Source: Vibrio pacinii DSM 19139 (lineage in GTDB: Bacteria > Pseudomonadota > Gammaproteobacteria > Enterobacterales > Vibrionaceae). From it: a stretch of 64,000 bases of DNA. The stretch is from assembly GCF_000711795.1 (NCBI RefSeq), contig NZ_JONH01000011.1, positions 179,218-243,217 of the forward strand, given 5' to 3'. Made by a program: the position numbers and the translations under genes. The notes under the pieces are model-generated. The model was given only the letters and a program-made list of their open reading frames with translations. It made no database searches and had not been told where the DNA came from. Positions 21,715 through 31,894 of this stretch are shown in pieces; position 1 is the stretch's first letter, and every line of letters begins with the position of its first letter.

Positions 21715-21868
21715 AGACTATGGCAGTGTTACCCCTTTCGAGTGTAACCCCAGCAAGCACCTTTGATAGGGCAACTCACTTCGGCGAAATAACCTTTCCT
21801 GCTTGTTCATTGGCATCACCCCAACAAACATTACTTATTTATCCCGCGCCTCTACCGCGAGTGATGAA
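21715..21868 (-). ncRNA. Lysine riboswitch (L box)
   Basis: On the minus strand the conserved elements appear in order: GCGGTAGAGGCGCGG (near 21860-21846), AGTAATG, GGGTGATG, GCCGAAGTGAG, GGTGCTTGCTGGGGTTA, and GAAAGGGGTAACACTGCC (21739-21722). These are the core segments of the lysine aptamer five-helix junction. The ends are approximate. A CCATAG/CTATGG hairpin (21696-21723) follows and may be part of the switch. Confidence 0.92.
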
Positions 21869-21870
21869 AC

Positions 21871-22384
21871 TTTAAACTACCGAAAAATCAATTTAACAAT
21901 AATTTAACCATCACAACGCATTAGGTTGCGTTCATTGTACTTAACTCAGCACTCGATTCAACAGATTATTCCAAGTTTTATTGTTAATTTTTATGGTTCA
22001 ATCGCTTAATCCATTACTGAATATCTTTTGAATACTCATCCAGTTCAATAACAGCCGCTACCTTTATATGAGTGACTAAATTCACTATTTCTAATGCCAC
22101 ACCCTCCTTGGCAATAACAAACCTATAAGTTAAAGTGAACAATATATGCTAAGCCGCTCATATAATGATTTTTATAATAGGTTTCACATCTTTATGAAAT
22201 GGATGGAACGCAGTTACCTATTTTCTAGCTTAACCACTAACATTGAATTGAAATAGTCATTTTATGTTTATCTTTTCCATCAAATATGATTATTTTATGT
22301 AAATTTATCTCTATTGGATTGTATTATTAAAAATAGAGGTTTATGATTCTTGCATCGACAACTTATATATGAAGAGATGAATAA
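21871..22384. other. A/T-rich intergenic region before hns
   Basis: About 500 bases with no convincing gene. The riboswitch promoter may lie at its left end: minus-strand TTGTTA, 17 bases, TTTAAA, near 21900-21872. The rest is A/T-rich upstream sequence of hns, whose long leader could hold its own promoters and H-NS-binding tracts. I saw no tRNA or strong terminator. Confidence 0.5.
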
Positions 22385-22798
22385 ATGTCGGAACTAACAA
22401 AAACACTATTAAATATTCGTAGTCTACGTGCATTTGCTCGTGATCTGACTCTAGAGCAGCTTGAAGAAGCACTCGACAAATTAACTACTGTGGTTGCTGA
22501 GCGTAAAGAAGCTGAAGAAGCTGAGCGCGCCGCTGCCGCTGAGCAAGAAGCGAAACTGGCTGCGATTGCAGAGCAAATTTCTAAAGATGGAATTGATGTA
22601 GAAGCGTTAATTTCTGCTCTTGCTGGAGAGTCAAAAACCAAAAGCAAGGCAAAAACAAAACGCGCTCCTCGCCCAGCTAAATATAAATATGTTGATGCTT
22701 CAGGCGCAGAAAAAACTTGGACAGGTCAAGGCCGTACACCATCATCAATCCAAGAGCAATTAGACGCAGGTAAGTCACTCGACGAGTTCCTAATCTAA
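22385..22798 (+). CDS. hns: Nucleoid protein H-NS (VicH)
   Basis: A 137-residue histone-like silencer. The N-terminal oligomerisation helices (MSELTKTLLNIRSLRAFARDLTLEQLEEALDKL) are followed by an Ala/Glu-rich coiled coil, a basic linker (KTKSKAKTKRAPRP) and the C-terminal DNA-binding domain KYKYVDASGAEKTWTGQGRTP with the TGQGRTP core. It matches the Vibrio VicH type. It is monocistronic, with A/T-rich upstream DNA and its own terminator. Confidence 0.97.
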   Translation: MSELTKTLLNIRSLRAFARDLTLEQLEEALDKLTTVVAERKEAEEAERAAAAEQEAKLAAIAEQISKDGIDVEALISALAGESKTKSKAKTKRAPRPAKYKYVDASGAEKTWTGQGRTPSSIQEQLDAGKSLDEFLI

Positions 22799-22814
22799 CC
22801 ATTTTGTATTATTT

Positions 22815-22841
22815 AAAAAGCGCCTGAATGGCGCTTTTTTT
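22815..22841 (+). terminator. hns terminator
   Basis: 10-bp arms AAAAAGCGCC (22815-22824) and GGCGCTTTTT (22830-22839) with loop TGAAT, and T-run to 22841. Confidence 0.92.
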
Positions 22842-22852
22842 GTGGCTGGAAT

Positions 22853-22877
22853 AAAAAAAACCTCATAAGTATGAGGT
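22853..22877 (-). terminator. gsk terminator
   Basis: The arms ACCTCAT (22860-22866) and ATGAGGT (22871-22877) with loop AAGT run into a T-rich stretch on the minus strand (22860-22853). It lies about 70 bases past the gsk stop. Confidence 0.75.
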
Positions 22878-22945
22878 CTAAATGAAATTTCAATCACCAT
22901 TATTCTCTAAACGATAAAATTAAGTATCGTTCAAGGGGCTTCGAT

Positions 22946-24250
22946 TTAACGCTCCCAGTATGCCTCTTCCAAGCTATCTTCACGCTCTGGCAGCCCTTTT
23001 GAAAGACGCGGGGAATGCTGTACCAAAACCTCATAGCTTGCGCGATTTGAATACTTACATACTTGAGAAAAAGATGAATAAGTCAGGTATGAGTGAGTAT
23101 GTTTACTCGAATTAGGTACATTTTCTCTATGGTATTTATTAGCGGCCATATCATGCAGTAAGGCAGAGAGTGCCGCATCGCCAGCACCATTAGTGTTTTT
23201 AATTTTCTCAGGGCCCCCCATATAAGGTGAAATATGTGAGTAAACTTTAATTGCATTATCACACAGTGCTTTCGATGCGGGACGACTAAATTCGTAACGG
23301 TTAAATTCTGCGATACTACCTGGCAAAAGCGGTAATGAGGTTTCACGTTTTGCCGCCTCTTCCGTATAGCCCGCCATAAATAACCCCAGTGGCCCAGCAG
23401 TACATAATACTAAATCTACCCACTCTAGTGCTTTGTCAGAGGCAACTAATGGATCAGATTCTCCGGTTAACGCCTCCGCTTCATCCTCATTCATGGCAAC
23501 AACACTGACGTGATCGCGTAAAAATGCCTGCCAAAATTCAGGATCGTCTTGAATAACAAATTTTGTGCCTAGGGTTAACACTACTGGGACATGATACTGC
23601 TTGGCGTACTCAATCGCTTTCATTGTCGCCTCGGGCATTGGATCGCCTGCTTTGCAACGGACCAAGTAAGCGGTTAAGACGAGCGCTGAAGCATTTTTGA
23701 AAATTTTCTCAGGAATACTGTCTGGGTGGAGTTGGTTCATTTGACCTTCGCTAATCGCAAAAGTACGTTCACCATCTTCAGTAATCAGTGCAAAGCAGCG
23801 TCCAATCGCACCGTTAACGCCCTGCAAATAGTTCAGATCCATACGGCTAGACGTGTTACATAAATAACGGTAGCCATAACTGCCAATCTTGATGTCTTGG
23901 CTCATTACGCCCAATAAGGTCGAACGGTCATCAGCAAGAACCGAATAGTTATGGAGTGTGTTGCCTATAGTGCCGCCCGCATATTCATTAGTAATTAAAG
24001 CGTACTCTTTTAACTCGGTATAAAGCGCTTCTGCGGTTTCATCATCGATAACTAATGAGTGTCCCTTACTCAGATTGTATTTCTCGATTAACTCACTACT
24101 CACCTTGGCTTCAATATCAACCAAAGTTTGGTCAATACCAATAATGTGCGTTCGTGACATCTTCTTGCTATCTTGCGCTTGAGTAACCAGTGGATCACGA
24201 GCATGAACCGGAAAATAGTGTTTGGATTTGCGTTGACCAGGAAATTTCAT
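22946..24250 (-). CDS. gsk: Inosine-guanosine kinase
   Basis: A 434-residue PfkB-type kinase that phosphorylates guanosine and inosine to nucleotides in purine salvage. The N-terminal part (RTHIIGIDQTLVDIEAKV) and NEYAGGTIGNTLHNYSVL resemble the sugar-binding region, and NTNGAGDAALSALLHDMA is the PfkB C-terminal signature with the catalytic Asp. Length equals the enterobacterial Gsk. A PurR-like palindrome overlaps its promoter, which would tie salvage to purine supply. Confidence 0.95.
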   Translation of the reverse strand: MKFPGQRKSKHYFPVHARDPLVTQAQDSKKMSRTHIIGIDQTLVDIEAKVSSELIEKYNLSKGHSLVIDDETAEALYTELKEYALITNEYAGGTIGNTLHNYSVLADDRSTLLGVMSQDIKIGSYGYRYLCNTSSRMDLNYLQGVNGAIGRCFALITEDGERTFAISEGQMNQLHPDSIPEKIFKNASALVLTAYLVRCKAGDPMPEATMKAIEYAKQYHVPVVLTLGTKFVIQDDPEFWQAFLRDHVSVVAMNEDEAEALTGESDPLVASDKALEWVDLVLCTAGPLGLFMAGYTEEAAKRETSLPLLPGSIAEFNRYEFSRPASKALCDNAIKVYSHISPYMGGPEKIKNTNGAGDAALSALLHDMAANKYHRENVPNSSKHTHSYLTYSSFSQVCKYSNRASYEVLVQHSPRLSKGLPEREDSLEEAYWER

Positions 24251-24323
24251 ATTGCTGATTCTGAATAAGGGATGAAAGGATGCCGGATTCTACATCGCCG
24301 TTTTCAGTGCGGCAATATCAGGA

Positions 24324-24342
24324 ATTATAGCAAACGTTTGCT
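24324..24342 (-). promoter_or_regulatory. PurR-like operator overlapping the gsk -10
   Basis: The 14-bp perfect palindrome AGCAAACGTTTGCT (24329-24342) contains the PurR core GCAAACGTTTGC. On the minus strand it runs directly into TATAAT (24329-24324), a consensus -10. No good -35 is visible. It lies about 75-90 bases before the gsk start codon. Confidence 0.75.
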
Positions 24343-24446
24343 GCGTTAATTTATTATCCACGGTTCAAGGCTTCACCGTAGTTGCTCCAATATGCAAAAA
24401 TGAGTCTACTGGCTGTAAACTCATAATAATCGGCAAATAAAGGCTC

Positions 24447-24716
24447 TTACTCACCTTCCATAAAGCTTAAGTCAGGTAAACGGTCTAAGTTGTCACTGTA
24501 GCGTTTTAAGTTGAACTGGCCGTCATTTTTTGACACATCAAATATTTCAATCGCCACGGCACAAGCCATCATAGCCACTGCATCTTCTTTTGAATTACCC
24601 GTCATCATCAGGCGCATCAAGGTCTCTTTAACTTTAACCGGATTGCCATCTTCAAGTTGATTTTCAATCACTTCGATCAACTGAGCTTCTTCGATTATCG
24701 AGTTCTCATCACTCAT
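24447..24716 (-). CDS. Small conserved hypothetical protein
   Basis: An 89-residue acidic, soluble protein that I do not recognise by name. The pattern NPVKVKETLMRLMMTGNSKEDAVAMMACAVAIEIFDV, with an ending on a proline and acidic residues (LPDLSFMEGE), resembles a short helical domain seen at the ends of some SEC-C-type and uncharacterised bacterial proteins. It stands alone between gsk and mnmA, transcribed towards gsk. Its function is unknown. Confidence 0.75.
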   Translation of the reverse strand: MSDENSIIEEAQLIEVIENQLEDGNPVKVKETLMRLMMTGNSKEDAVAMMACAVAIEIFDVSKNDGQFNLKRYSDNLDRLPDLSFMEGE

Positions 24717-24870
24717 TGTATTTACCTTGCCTATCTTGAATTTTGCTTACTATGCCATATATACAAACTCTATAGACAATAAAGCGTGATTTTGTCGTGT
24801 TACTTGATCAAACAATGGCCGTTGGCGAAATGTGAGGATGATCTCGGATCTGTCCCCTCGTTATGCTTTC

Positions 24871-24879
24871 TGATAGAAT
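24871..24879 (+). promoter_or_regulatory. Extended -10 promoter of mnmA
   Basis: TGATAGAAT provides a TG-extended -10 (TAGAAT at 24874-24879), 33 bases before the mnmA ATG. No clear -35 is seen. Confidence 0.5.
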
Positions 24880-24911
24880 TTGCGTCCGGTTAATTTAAGT
24901 GGTGTTTAGTA

Positions 24912-26033
24912 ATGTCTGACAACTGTACTGATAACAGTCAAAAGAAAGTCATCGTGGGTATGTCCGGTGGTGTTGATTCATCCGTTTCGGCTTATCTTCT
25001 TAAGCAACAAGGCTATCAAGTCGAAGGGTTGTTTATGAAGAACTGGGAAGAAGATGACAACGAAGAATACTGTACAGCAGCAGAAGATCTTGCCGATGCT
25101 CAAGCGGTTTGTGACAAGCTAGGCATTCACCTTCATACCATTAACTTTGCCGCAGAATACTGGGACAATGTATTTGAGTACTTCCTTGCAGAATACAAAG
25201 CAGGTCGTACACCGAACCCTGATATTTTGTGCAATAAAGAGATCAAATTTAAAGCTTTCTTGGAGTTCGCAGACGAAGTTCTCGATGCTGATTACATTGC
25301 GATGGGTCACTATGTACGCCGTTCATTTCCACAAAATGGTGAAAAACCGCAAATGCTACGCGGCGTTGATGGCAACAAAGACCAAAGCTATTTCTTATAC
25401 ACGCTTAGCAGCGAACAAATTGGCCGTAGCTTGTTCCCAGTCGGAGAGCTTGAGAAGCCTGAAGTGCGCCGCATTGCTGAAGAACAAGATTTGATCACGG
25501 CCAAGAAGAAAGACTCGACTGGTATCTGCTTTATTGGTGAACGTAAGTTTACCGACTTCCTTTCGCGCTACCTACCCGCTCAACCAGGTAAGATCGAAAC
25601 CCCTGAAGGCAAAGTTATCGGTGAACACCAAGGCTTGATGTACCACACTTTAGGCCAGCGTAAAGGTCTGCATATTGGCGGACAAAAAGGCGGTGGCGGT
25701 CACGAAGACCCTTGGTACGTTGCAGAGAAAGACTTAAAACGCAACGTGTTAATTGCCGTTCAAGGCGCTGACCACCCGTTACTGAAGTCACAGGGGCTGC
25801 TCGCATCTCAGTTGCATTGGGTAGATCGCGAAGTAATTAAACAACCGTTACAATGCAGTGTAAAAACGCGCTACCGTCAGACAGATATCCCATGTACTAT
25901 CATCCCAATTGACGATGAAAACATTAAAGTTATCTTTGACCAGCCGCAAGTTGCCGTAACACCAGGACAATCCGCTGTCTTCTATCAAGGCGAAGTCTGT
26001 CTAGGTGGCGGTATCATTGAAGCGCGCATTTAA
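24912..26033 (+). CDS. mnmA: tRNA-specific 2-thiouridylase MnmA
   Basis: A 373-residue enzyme that thiolates U34 of Glu, Gln and Lys tRNAs using sulfur relayed by the Tus system. The ATP pyrophosphatase P-loop is [14 protein letters not shown]; the catalytic cysteines are in [12 protein letters not shown] and [12 protein letters not shown]. The C-terminal beta-barrels ([34 protein letters not shown]) are complete. hflD follows after 23 bases. Confidence 0.97.
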   Translation: MSDNCTDNSQKKVIVGMSGGVDSSVSAYLLKQQGYQVEGLFMKNWEEDDNEEYCTAAEDLADAQAVCDKLGIHLHTINFAAEYWDNVFEYFLAEYKAGRTPNPDILCNKEIKFKAFLEFADEVLDADYIAMGHYVRRSFPQNGEKPQMLRGVDGNKDQSYFLYTLSSEQIGRSLFPVGELEKPEVRRIAEEQDLITAKKKDSTGICFIGERKFTDFLSRYLPAQPGKIETPEGKVIGEHQGLMYHTLGQRKGLHIGGQKGGGGHEDPWYVAEKDLKRNVLIAVQGADHPLLKSQGLLASQLHWVDREVIKQPLQCSVKTRYRQTDIPCTIIPIDDENIKVIFDQPQVAVTPGQSAVFYQGEVCLGGGIIEARI

Positions 26034-26056
26034 GTAACCATCAGGAGTAGAACTAC

Positions 26057-28196
<2,140 letters not shown>

Positions 28197-28216
28197 TAAA
28201 GCTTAAAAGCTAGCAT

Positions 28217-28248
28217 AAGGTTGACGTCAAAGCGTCAACCTTTTTTTT
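28217..28248 (+). terminator. purB terminator
   Basis: 10-bp arms AAGGTTGACG (28217-28226) and CGTCAACCTT (28233-28242) followed by a T-run to 28248. Confidence 0.92.
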
Positions 28249-28283
28249 GCGCCTTGCCATCATCATGACAAAGCTCAATCACC

Positions 28284-28817
28284 TTATTGCTTTTGAAAAA
28301 ACAGCGTAATGCGTCCAACTTCTAACCCAAACTTCTTAATTTTGGTTAAATTAAAAATATGCTGTTCGTCTTGACGATAGAGCCAGTCATCAAAGGTTAC
28401 CACCACCGATGAGTCTTCCATCTTGAGCTCAAAATCGTACTGCCATTGCAACGCGTTACCGACTTCTCGCCCCTTGGCAACACCAATGATGTCATCAGCC
28501 TGACCTTGATATTGACCATCACCCAATCGCTCAATTGTCCAAATTCGTTGGCTTTTTTCTCCATCATCAAAGATAAAATCCTCGACGAGAGTGAGTGTAT
28601 TTCCCTCAATCGTGCCAACAATGTCAACTTCAAAACGACGGGTCTGCTGATGAGTGTAGTCTTGCACCATGCCCCAAGCGGTCGACGTTCCTTGAAAATA
28701 CTCAAATAAGTCAAAACGAGGCTGGGCTTGATGATAATCATCAATATCCGCCGAACAGCCTAGTAAGCCAATCATCATAGCGACTGAAGCGAGTAAGTAT
28801 GACATCCACTTTTTCAT
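28284..28817 (-). CDS. DUF3833 lipoprotein
   Basis: A 177-residue protein with a lipoprotein signal peptide: MKKWMSYLLASVAMMIGLLGCS, lipobox LLGC. The remainder is a beta-rich, lipocalin-like domain (FQGTSTAWGMVQDYTHQQTRRFEVDIVGT...FIFDDGEKSQRIWTI...ADDIIGVAKGREVGNALQWQYDF), the DUF3833 family. It would sit in the outer or inner membrane facing the periplasm. Last gene of the eight-gene operon; its start overlaps the previous stop (ATGA). A lipid-binding role is inferred from context. Confidence 0.88.
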   Translation of the reverse strand: MKKWMSYLLASVAMMIGLLGCSADIDDYHQAQPRFDLFEYFQGTSTAWGMVQDYTHQQTRRFEVDIVGTIEGNTLTLVEDFIFDDGEKSQRIWTIERLGDGQYQGQADDIIGVAKGREVGNALQWQYDFELKMEDSSVVVTFDDWLYRQDEQHIFNLTKIKKFGLEVGRITLFFQKQ

Positions 28818-29359
28818 TGATTGTTTCCTATTAAGCTTGCTCGTAAACTCGGGTACTGCGTTTGTGGGGAAAGCCATATAGCCACGAACGCATCGTTAAA
28901 AGATTCATCGGCGATCTGGCCAATGAGCTGCGAACTTGATTGTGGACCGGCATAATAGAACTGCCCCTGCTGACCATCCGTCACATAAGTCAGATTAGTG
29001 CCTTGGGTTATGTTGGGGAAAATTGTCGTCAACTCATCGATCCATTGTTTGGTTTGCAGCGGATCAAAGCCTAACTTTTGCCACTGCTCTCGGGTTGCTT
29101 CCAATAGTTGTTTTTGACTAATGTCGCGTTGATAAGTAATCGATAAAGCAAGAGGATGCGGCGTGACATCTTGACTGAGTTGATATTGACCGTTAGGGGT
29201 TAAAAGCTGTGACTGGTAAATATCAAAGAACAGCATTGATAACTGCGCCTGACCAACTTCAGGCCATGCTCGCCAGTCACTTTTAGACGATAAAACGGTA
29301 GAAGCGAGTGCACTATTCATCCACACCAAATACGTCGCTATTAGTATCGCGATTCTCAT
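28814..29359 (-). CDS. Chalcone-isomerase-like periplasmic protein
   Basis: A 181-residue exported protein (MRIAILIATYLVWMNSALAS signal peptide) with a chalcone-isomerase-like fold: YLVTDGQQGQFYYAG-type and FVAIWLSPQTQYPSLRASLIG segments near the C-terminus. The text reads LTYVTDGQQGQFYYAG in this protein. Bacterial members are thought to bind fatty acids or other lipids rather than flavonoids. Its start lies inside the end of the preceding DUF2878 gene (47-base overlap), so an internal ATG at 29320 is conceivable. Confidence 0.85.
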   Translation of the reverse strand: MRIAILIATYLVWMNSALASTVLSSKSDWRAWPEVGQAQLSMLFFDIYQSQLLTPNGQYQLSQDVTPHPLALSITYQRDISQKQLLEATREQWQKLGFDPLQTKQWIDELTTIFPNITQGTNLTYVTDGQQGQFYYAGPQSSSQLIGQIADESFNDAFVAIWLSPQTQYPSLRASLIGNNQ

Positions 29360-29840
29360 GACCCAACACCTTCATAATCACATAGACCACTGCGAACCAT
29401 TGCAAAAACAGGATCGCAAGCATATAAGGTAAAGGCAGACCAAAAGTCACAGCGCCAAGATTCGCCCCTGCAACATAGCTCAATGCTCCGCCAACACCTC
29501 CAACTAGTGATACGAGATAAAGTGGATAACGGGTCAAAACAGAGTGTAAATAAAACGCATACCAAGCAAAGATGCCCCACAATCCAACTAACCAGAGAGG
29601 AAAACTTGTTGCACCAAACTCAAATAGCCCTACTGACAAATTAAGGTAATCGAGGGTGATACCAAGTAACACCAAAAAGGCCGGTTTGAGCAGGCGCAAA
29701 CCGGCGTACAGATAGCTGATAACAATAGTTAGAGTTACTAGACTCAAGGTTAGCCACTGCCAATTGTCATTACCAACAACGGCCAATAACCAGATGATTT
29801 GAAACCAAGTTGATACCAATAACAGTCGCTTAATAGACAC
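29313..29840 (-). CDS. DUF2878 membrane protein
   Basis: A 175-residue inner-membrane protein with about six hydrophobic helices (LLLVSTWFQIIWLLAVVG; LVTLTIVISYLYAG; LWLVGLWGIFAWYAFYLH; LVSLVGGVGGALSYVAGANLG; MLAILFLQWFAVVYVIM). The conserved GGVGGALSYVAGANLGAVTFG matches DUF2878. I chose the GTG at 29840 because AAGG lies about 11 bases upstream; a TTG at 29867 would overlap the cfa-like gene by 14 bases. Its function is unknown; it belongs to the lipid operon. Confidence 0.82.
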   Translation of the reverse strand: MSIKRLLLVSTWFQIIWLLAVVGNDNWQWLTLSLVTLTIVISYLYAGLRLLKPAFLVLLGITLDYLNLSVGLFEFGATSFPLWLVGLWGIFAWYAFYLHSVLTRYPLYLVSLVGGVGGALSYVAGANLGAVTFGLPLPYMLAILFLQWFAVVYVIMKVLGHENRDTNSDVFGVDE

Positions 29841-29853
29841 TGGGGTCTCTACC

Positions 29854-31101
29854 TTATGGTCGTTCAAAAGTCATGTGAACGGTACTGATTGAACGCGCTT
29901 TAAAACCGCCTTCACAGTAACAAAAGTAATAGTTCCACATTCTGACAAAACGTTGATCAAAACCTAATTGCGCCACCCTCTCGTGCTGTTGATTAAACCG
30001 GATATACCACTGTTTTAACGTTTGGGCATAATCTTGGCCTATATCGAATAGATCACGCATCACTAAGTCACTATGCTTAGTCGTAGCTTGGGTCACAGCA
30101 GTAATTGAGGGCAAAAAACCACCAGGAAAAATGTACTTTTGAATAAAATCGACATTGTTACTGTAGTAATCGTAACGCTGATCAGCGATGGTAATGGCCT
30201 GAATCGCCATCAAACCACCACTTTTAAGTAATGACTGGCACTTCTGAATATAAGACGTTAAGTACTGCTTACCCACGGCTTCTATCATCTCTATTGAAAC
30301 CAGTTTATCAAAACGGCCTTCTAACAGACGATAGTCTTGCTTGAGTAAGGTAATTTGCTCGCTTAAACCTTTGCGCTCAATTTGCGCTTTGGCATATTGA
30401 TATTGCTGCTCTGATATTGTGGTTGTCGTGACCTGACAGCCATAGTTCTCGGCCATATAAATCGCCATGGCTCCCCAGCCAGTGCCTATTTCGATCACGT
30501 GATCATCTTTTGTCAGTTTTAACTGTTGGCAAAGTCGCTCCATTTTGTTGACTTGGGCTTGCTCTAACGAATCATTTGGATTGGTAAACACTGCCGATGA
30601 GTACAACATTTTTTCATCGAGGAACGTTTGGTAGAGTTCATTGCTTAGATCATAATGCGCTTCGATGTTTTTCGCCGAGTTAACAAGTGTATTACGGTTG
30701 AGCCAATGGGTAACTTGATACATCAGCTTCGACAGCAAGCTTGAACGGCTCTCAATCGAATCTAAAGCTGAGAGGTTAAGCGCCATTAGCTCCATAAGCT
30801 TGGTTAAATCTGGGCTTTCCCACCACCCATCCATATACGCTTCACCGGCAGCGATACTACCGCCTTTGAGCAAACGAGCGTAAAAAGCGGGGTTCTTAAC
30901 TTCAATGATCGCGCTTGGCTGACCATCTTGAGGCTTACCGAAGTTTTCTCTTACTCCCTGACTGGCATCATCGACGAAATTCTCGATAACCGTTAGAGAG
31001 CCAACTTGCAATTTGCCAAGGCATGAGAATACGATATTCCTAGCGGTCTTTTGTACTGATGTCAGTTGACGGGGAAACGGTAAGGTTTGCGAGTTTATCA
31101 T
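29854..31101 (-). CDS. CFA-type fatty-acyl-phospholipid methyltransferase
   Basis: A 415-residue S-adenosylmethionine-dependent methyltransferase of the cyclopropane synthase family. The N-terminal lipid-binding domain leads to NIEAHYDLSNELYQTFLDEKMLYSS and the SAM motif VIEIGTGWGAMAIYMAENYG, then KYIFPGGFLPS and WYIRF. Compared with my memory of E. coli Cfa, the catalytic Cys of YSCAYW is Ser here (YSSAVF) and the His of HTI is absent (QAITI). Modification of an acyl double bond is therefore likely, but not necessarily plain cyclopropanation. ATG 31101 has AGGAG eight bases upstream. Confidence 0.9.
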   Translation of the reverse strand: MINSQTLPFPRQLTSVQKTARNIVFSCLGKLQVGSLTVIENFVDDASQGVRENFGKPQDGQPSAIIEVKNPAFYARLLKGGSIAAGEAYMDGWWESPDLTKLMELMALNLSALDSIESRSSLLSKLMYQVTHWLNRNTLVNSAKNIEAHYDLSNELYQTFLDEKMLYSSAVFTNPNDSLEQAQVNKMERLCQQLKLTKDDHVIEIGTGWGAMAIYMAENYGCQVTTTTISEQQYQYAKAQIERKGLSEQITLLKQDYRLLEGRFDKLVSIEMIEAVGKQYLTSYIQKCQSLLKSGGLMAIQAITIADQRYDYYSNNVDFIQKYIFPGGFLPSITAVTQATTKHSDLVMRDLFDIGQDYAQTLKQWYIRFNQQHERVAQLGFDQRFVRMWNYYFCYCEGGFKARSISTVHMTFERP

Positions 31102-31116
31102 CTCCAAAGCTCCTTG

Positions 31117-31893
31117 TTATTGTTCTGCTTCGTGCTTTTCTGAGCCTTTACTCGTACCTGGTTGGTATTTAGGGTGCGAGTAAAATGGGGCTTTCTTAAT
31201 CCAAAGTTTTAGCGCATGCCAGTAGATGCCGATGGTTACTTTTACTGCCATAATGGGTGTTGCGATCAACTGCTTTAGTAATACTTTCGAGTTAAAGGGG
31301 TGTTTACTCATTTTAAGCGTAGCATCAAACTCTTTAATGTCTCGATGACATTCTAAATGTATCGATAATCGCTGTTTGAGCGGCTTTATTTTCCACTGAT
31401 ATTGTTGGTCAATTGGATTGAACGGCGAAACATGGAAGGCCTTTTGATGGTGCCATGTCGACTCATCATTGGCATTGAGTAAATAGTAATGACGTTGGTT
31501 CCATGGCGTATTACTAACTTCAGCCAGTAAATAGCGCCACTGATTGTTGTCGTCGTACACATAATAGAAATTAACGGGACTGAAATAGATACCGAAATAA
31601 CGCAGATGAATAACCGCTTCAACCCGCCCGGTTAATCGCTCTCCTGACAAATCAAAGACTTTTTCAAACACAGCGCTTTTTAAGCTGCCGTCACCGAGGT
31701 AGTCGCTACGCTTGAATCGAGCCCAATGCCACCAGCGACGGCCAAACCCCCACACTTGCTGTTCGAGCAATTCGATTTCATCGAGATCCAAACATGGCAT
31801 AAACAACCCATACTCTAATGCGTGCTCAACAGGCGTAAAACGTCTGTGGCGCACGTTACCGACCAATAATCGACTATGGGATTGCTGTGACAT
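31117..31893 (-). CDS. DUF1365 protein
   Basis: A 258-residue protein of DUF1365. The N-terminal SRLLVGNVRHRRFTPVEHALEYGLFMPCLDLDEIE and the central HLRYFGIYFSPVNFYYVYD motif are typical. It is almost always encoded next to a FAD amine-oxidase-like protein and a Cfa-like enzyme. Its start follows the oxidoreductase stop by one base. The molecular role is not known; lipid modification is inferred from neighbours. Confidence 0.88.
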   Translation of the reverse strand: MSQQSHSRLLVGNVRHRRFTPVEHALEYGLFMPCLDLDEIELLEQQVWGFGRRWWHWARFKRSDYLGDGSLKSAVFEKVFDLSGERLTGRVEAVIHLRYFGIYFSPVNFYYVYDDNNQWRYLLAEVSNTPWNQRHYYLLNANDESTWHHQKAFHVSPFNPIDQQYQWKIKPLKQRLSIHLECHRDIKEFDATLKMSKHPFNSKVLLKQLIATPIMAVKVTIGIYWHALKLWIKKAPFYSHPKYQPGTSKGSEKHEAEQ

Positions 31894-31894
31894 G

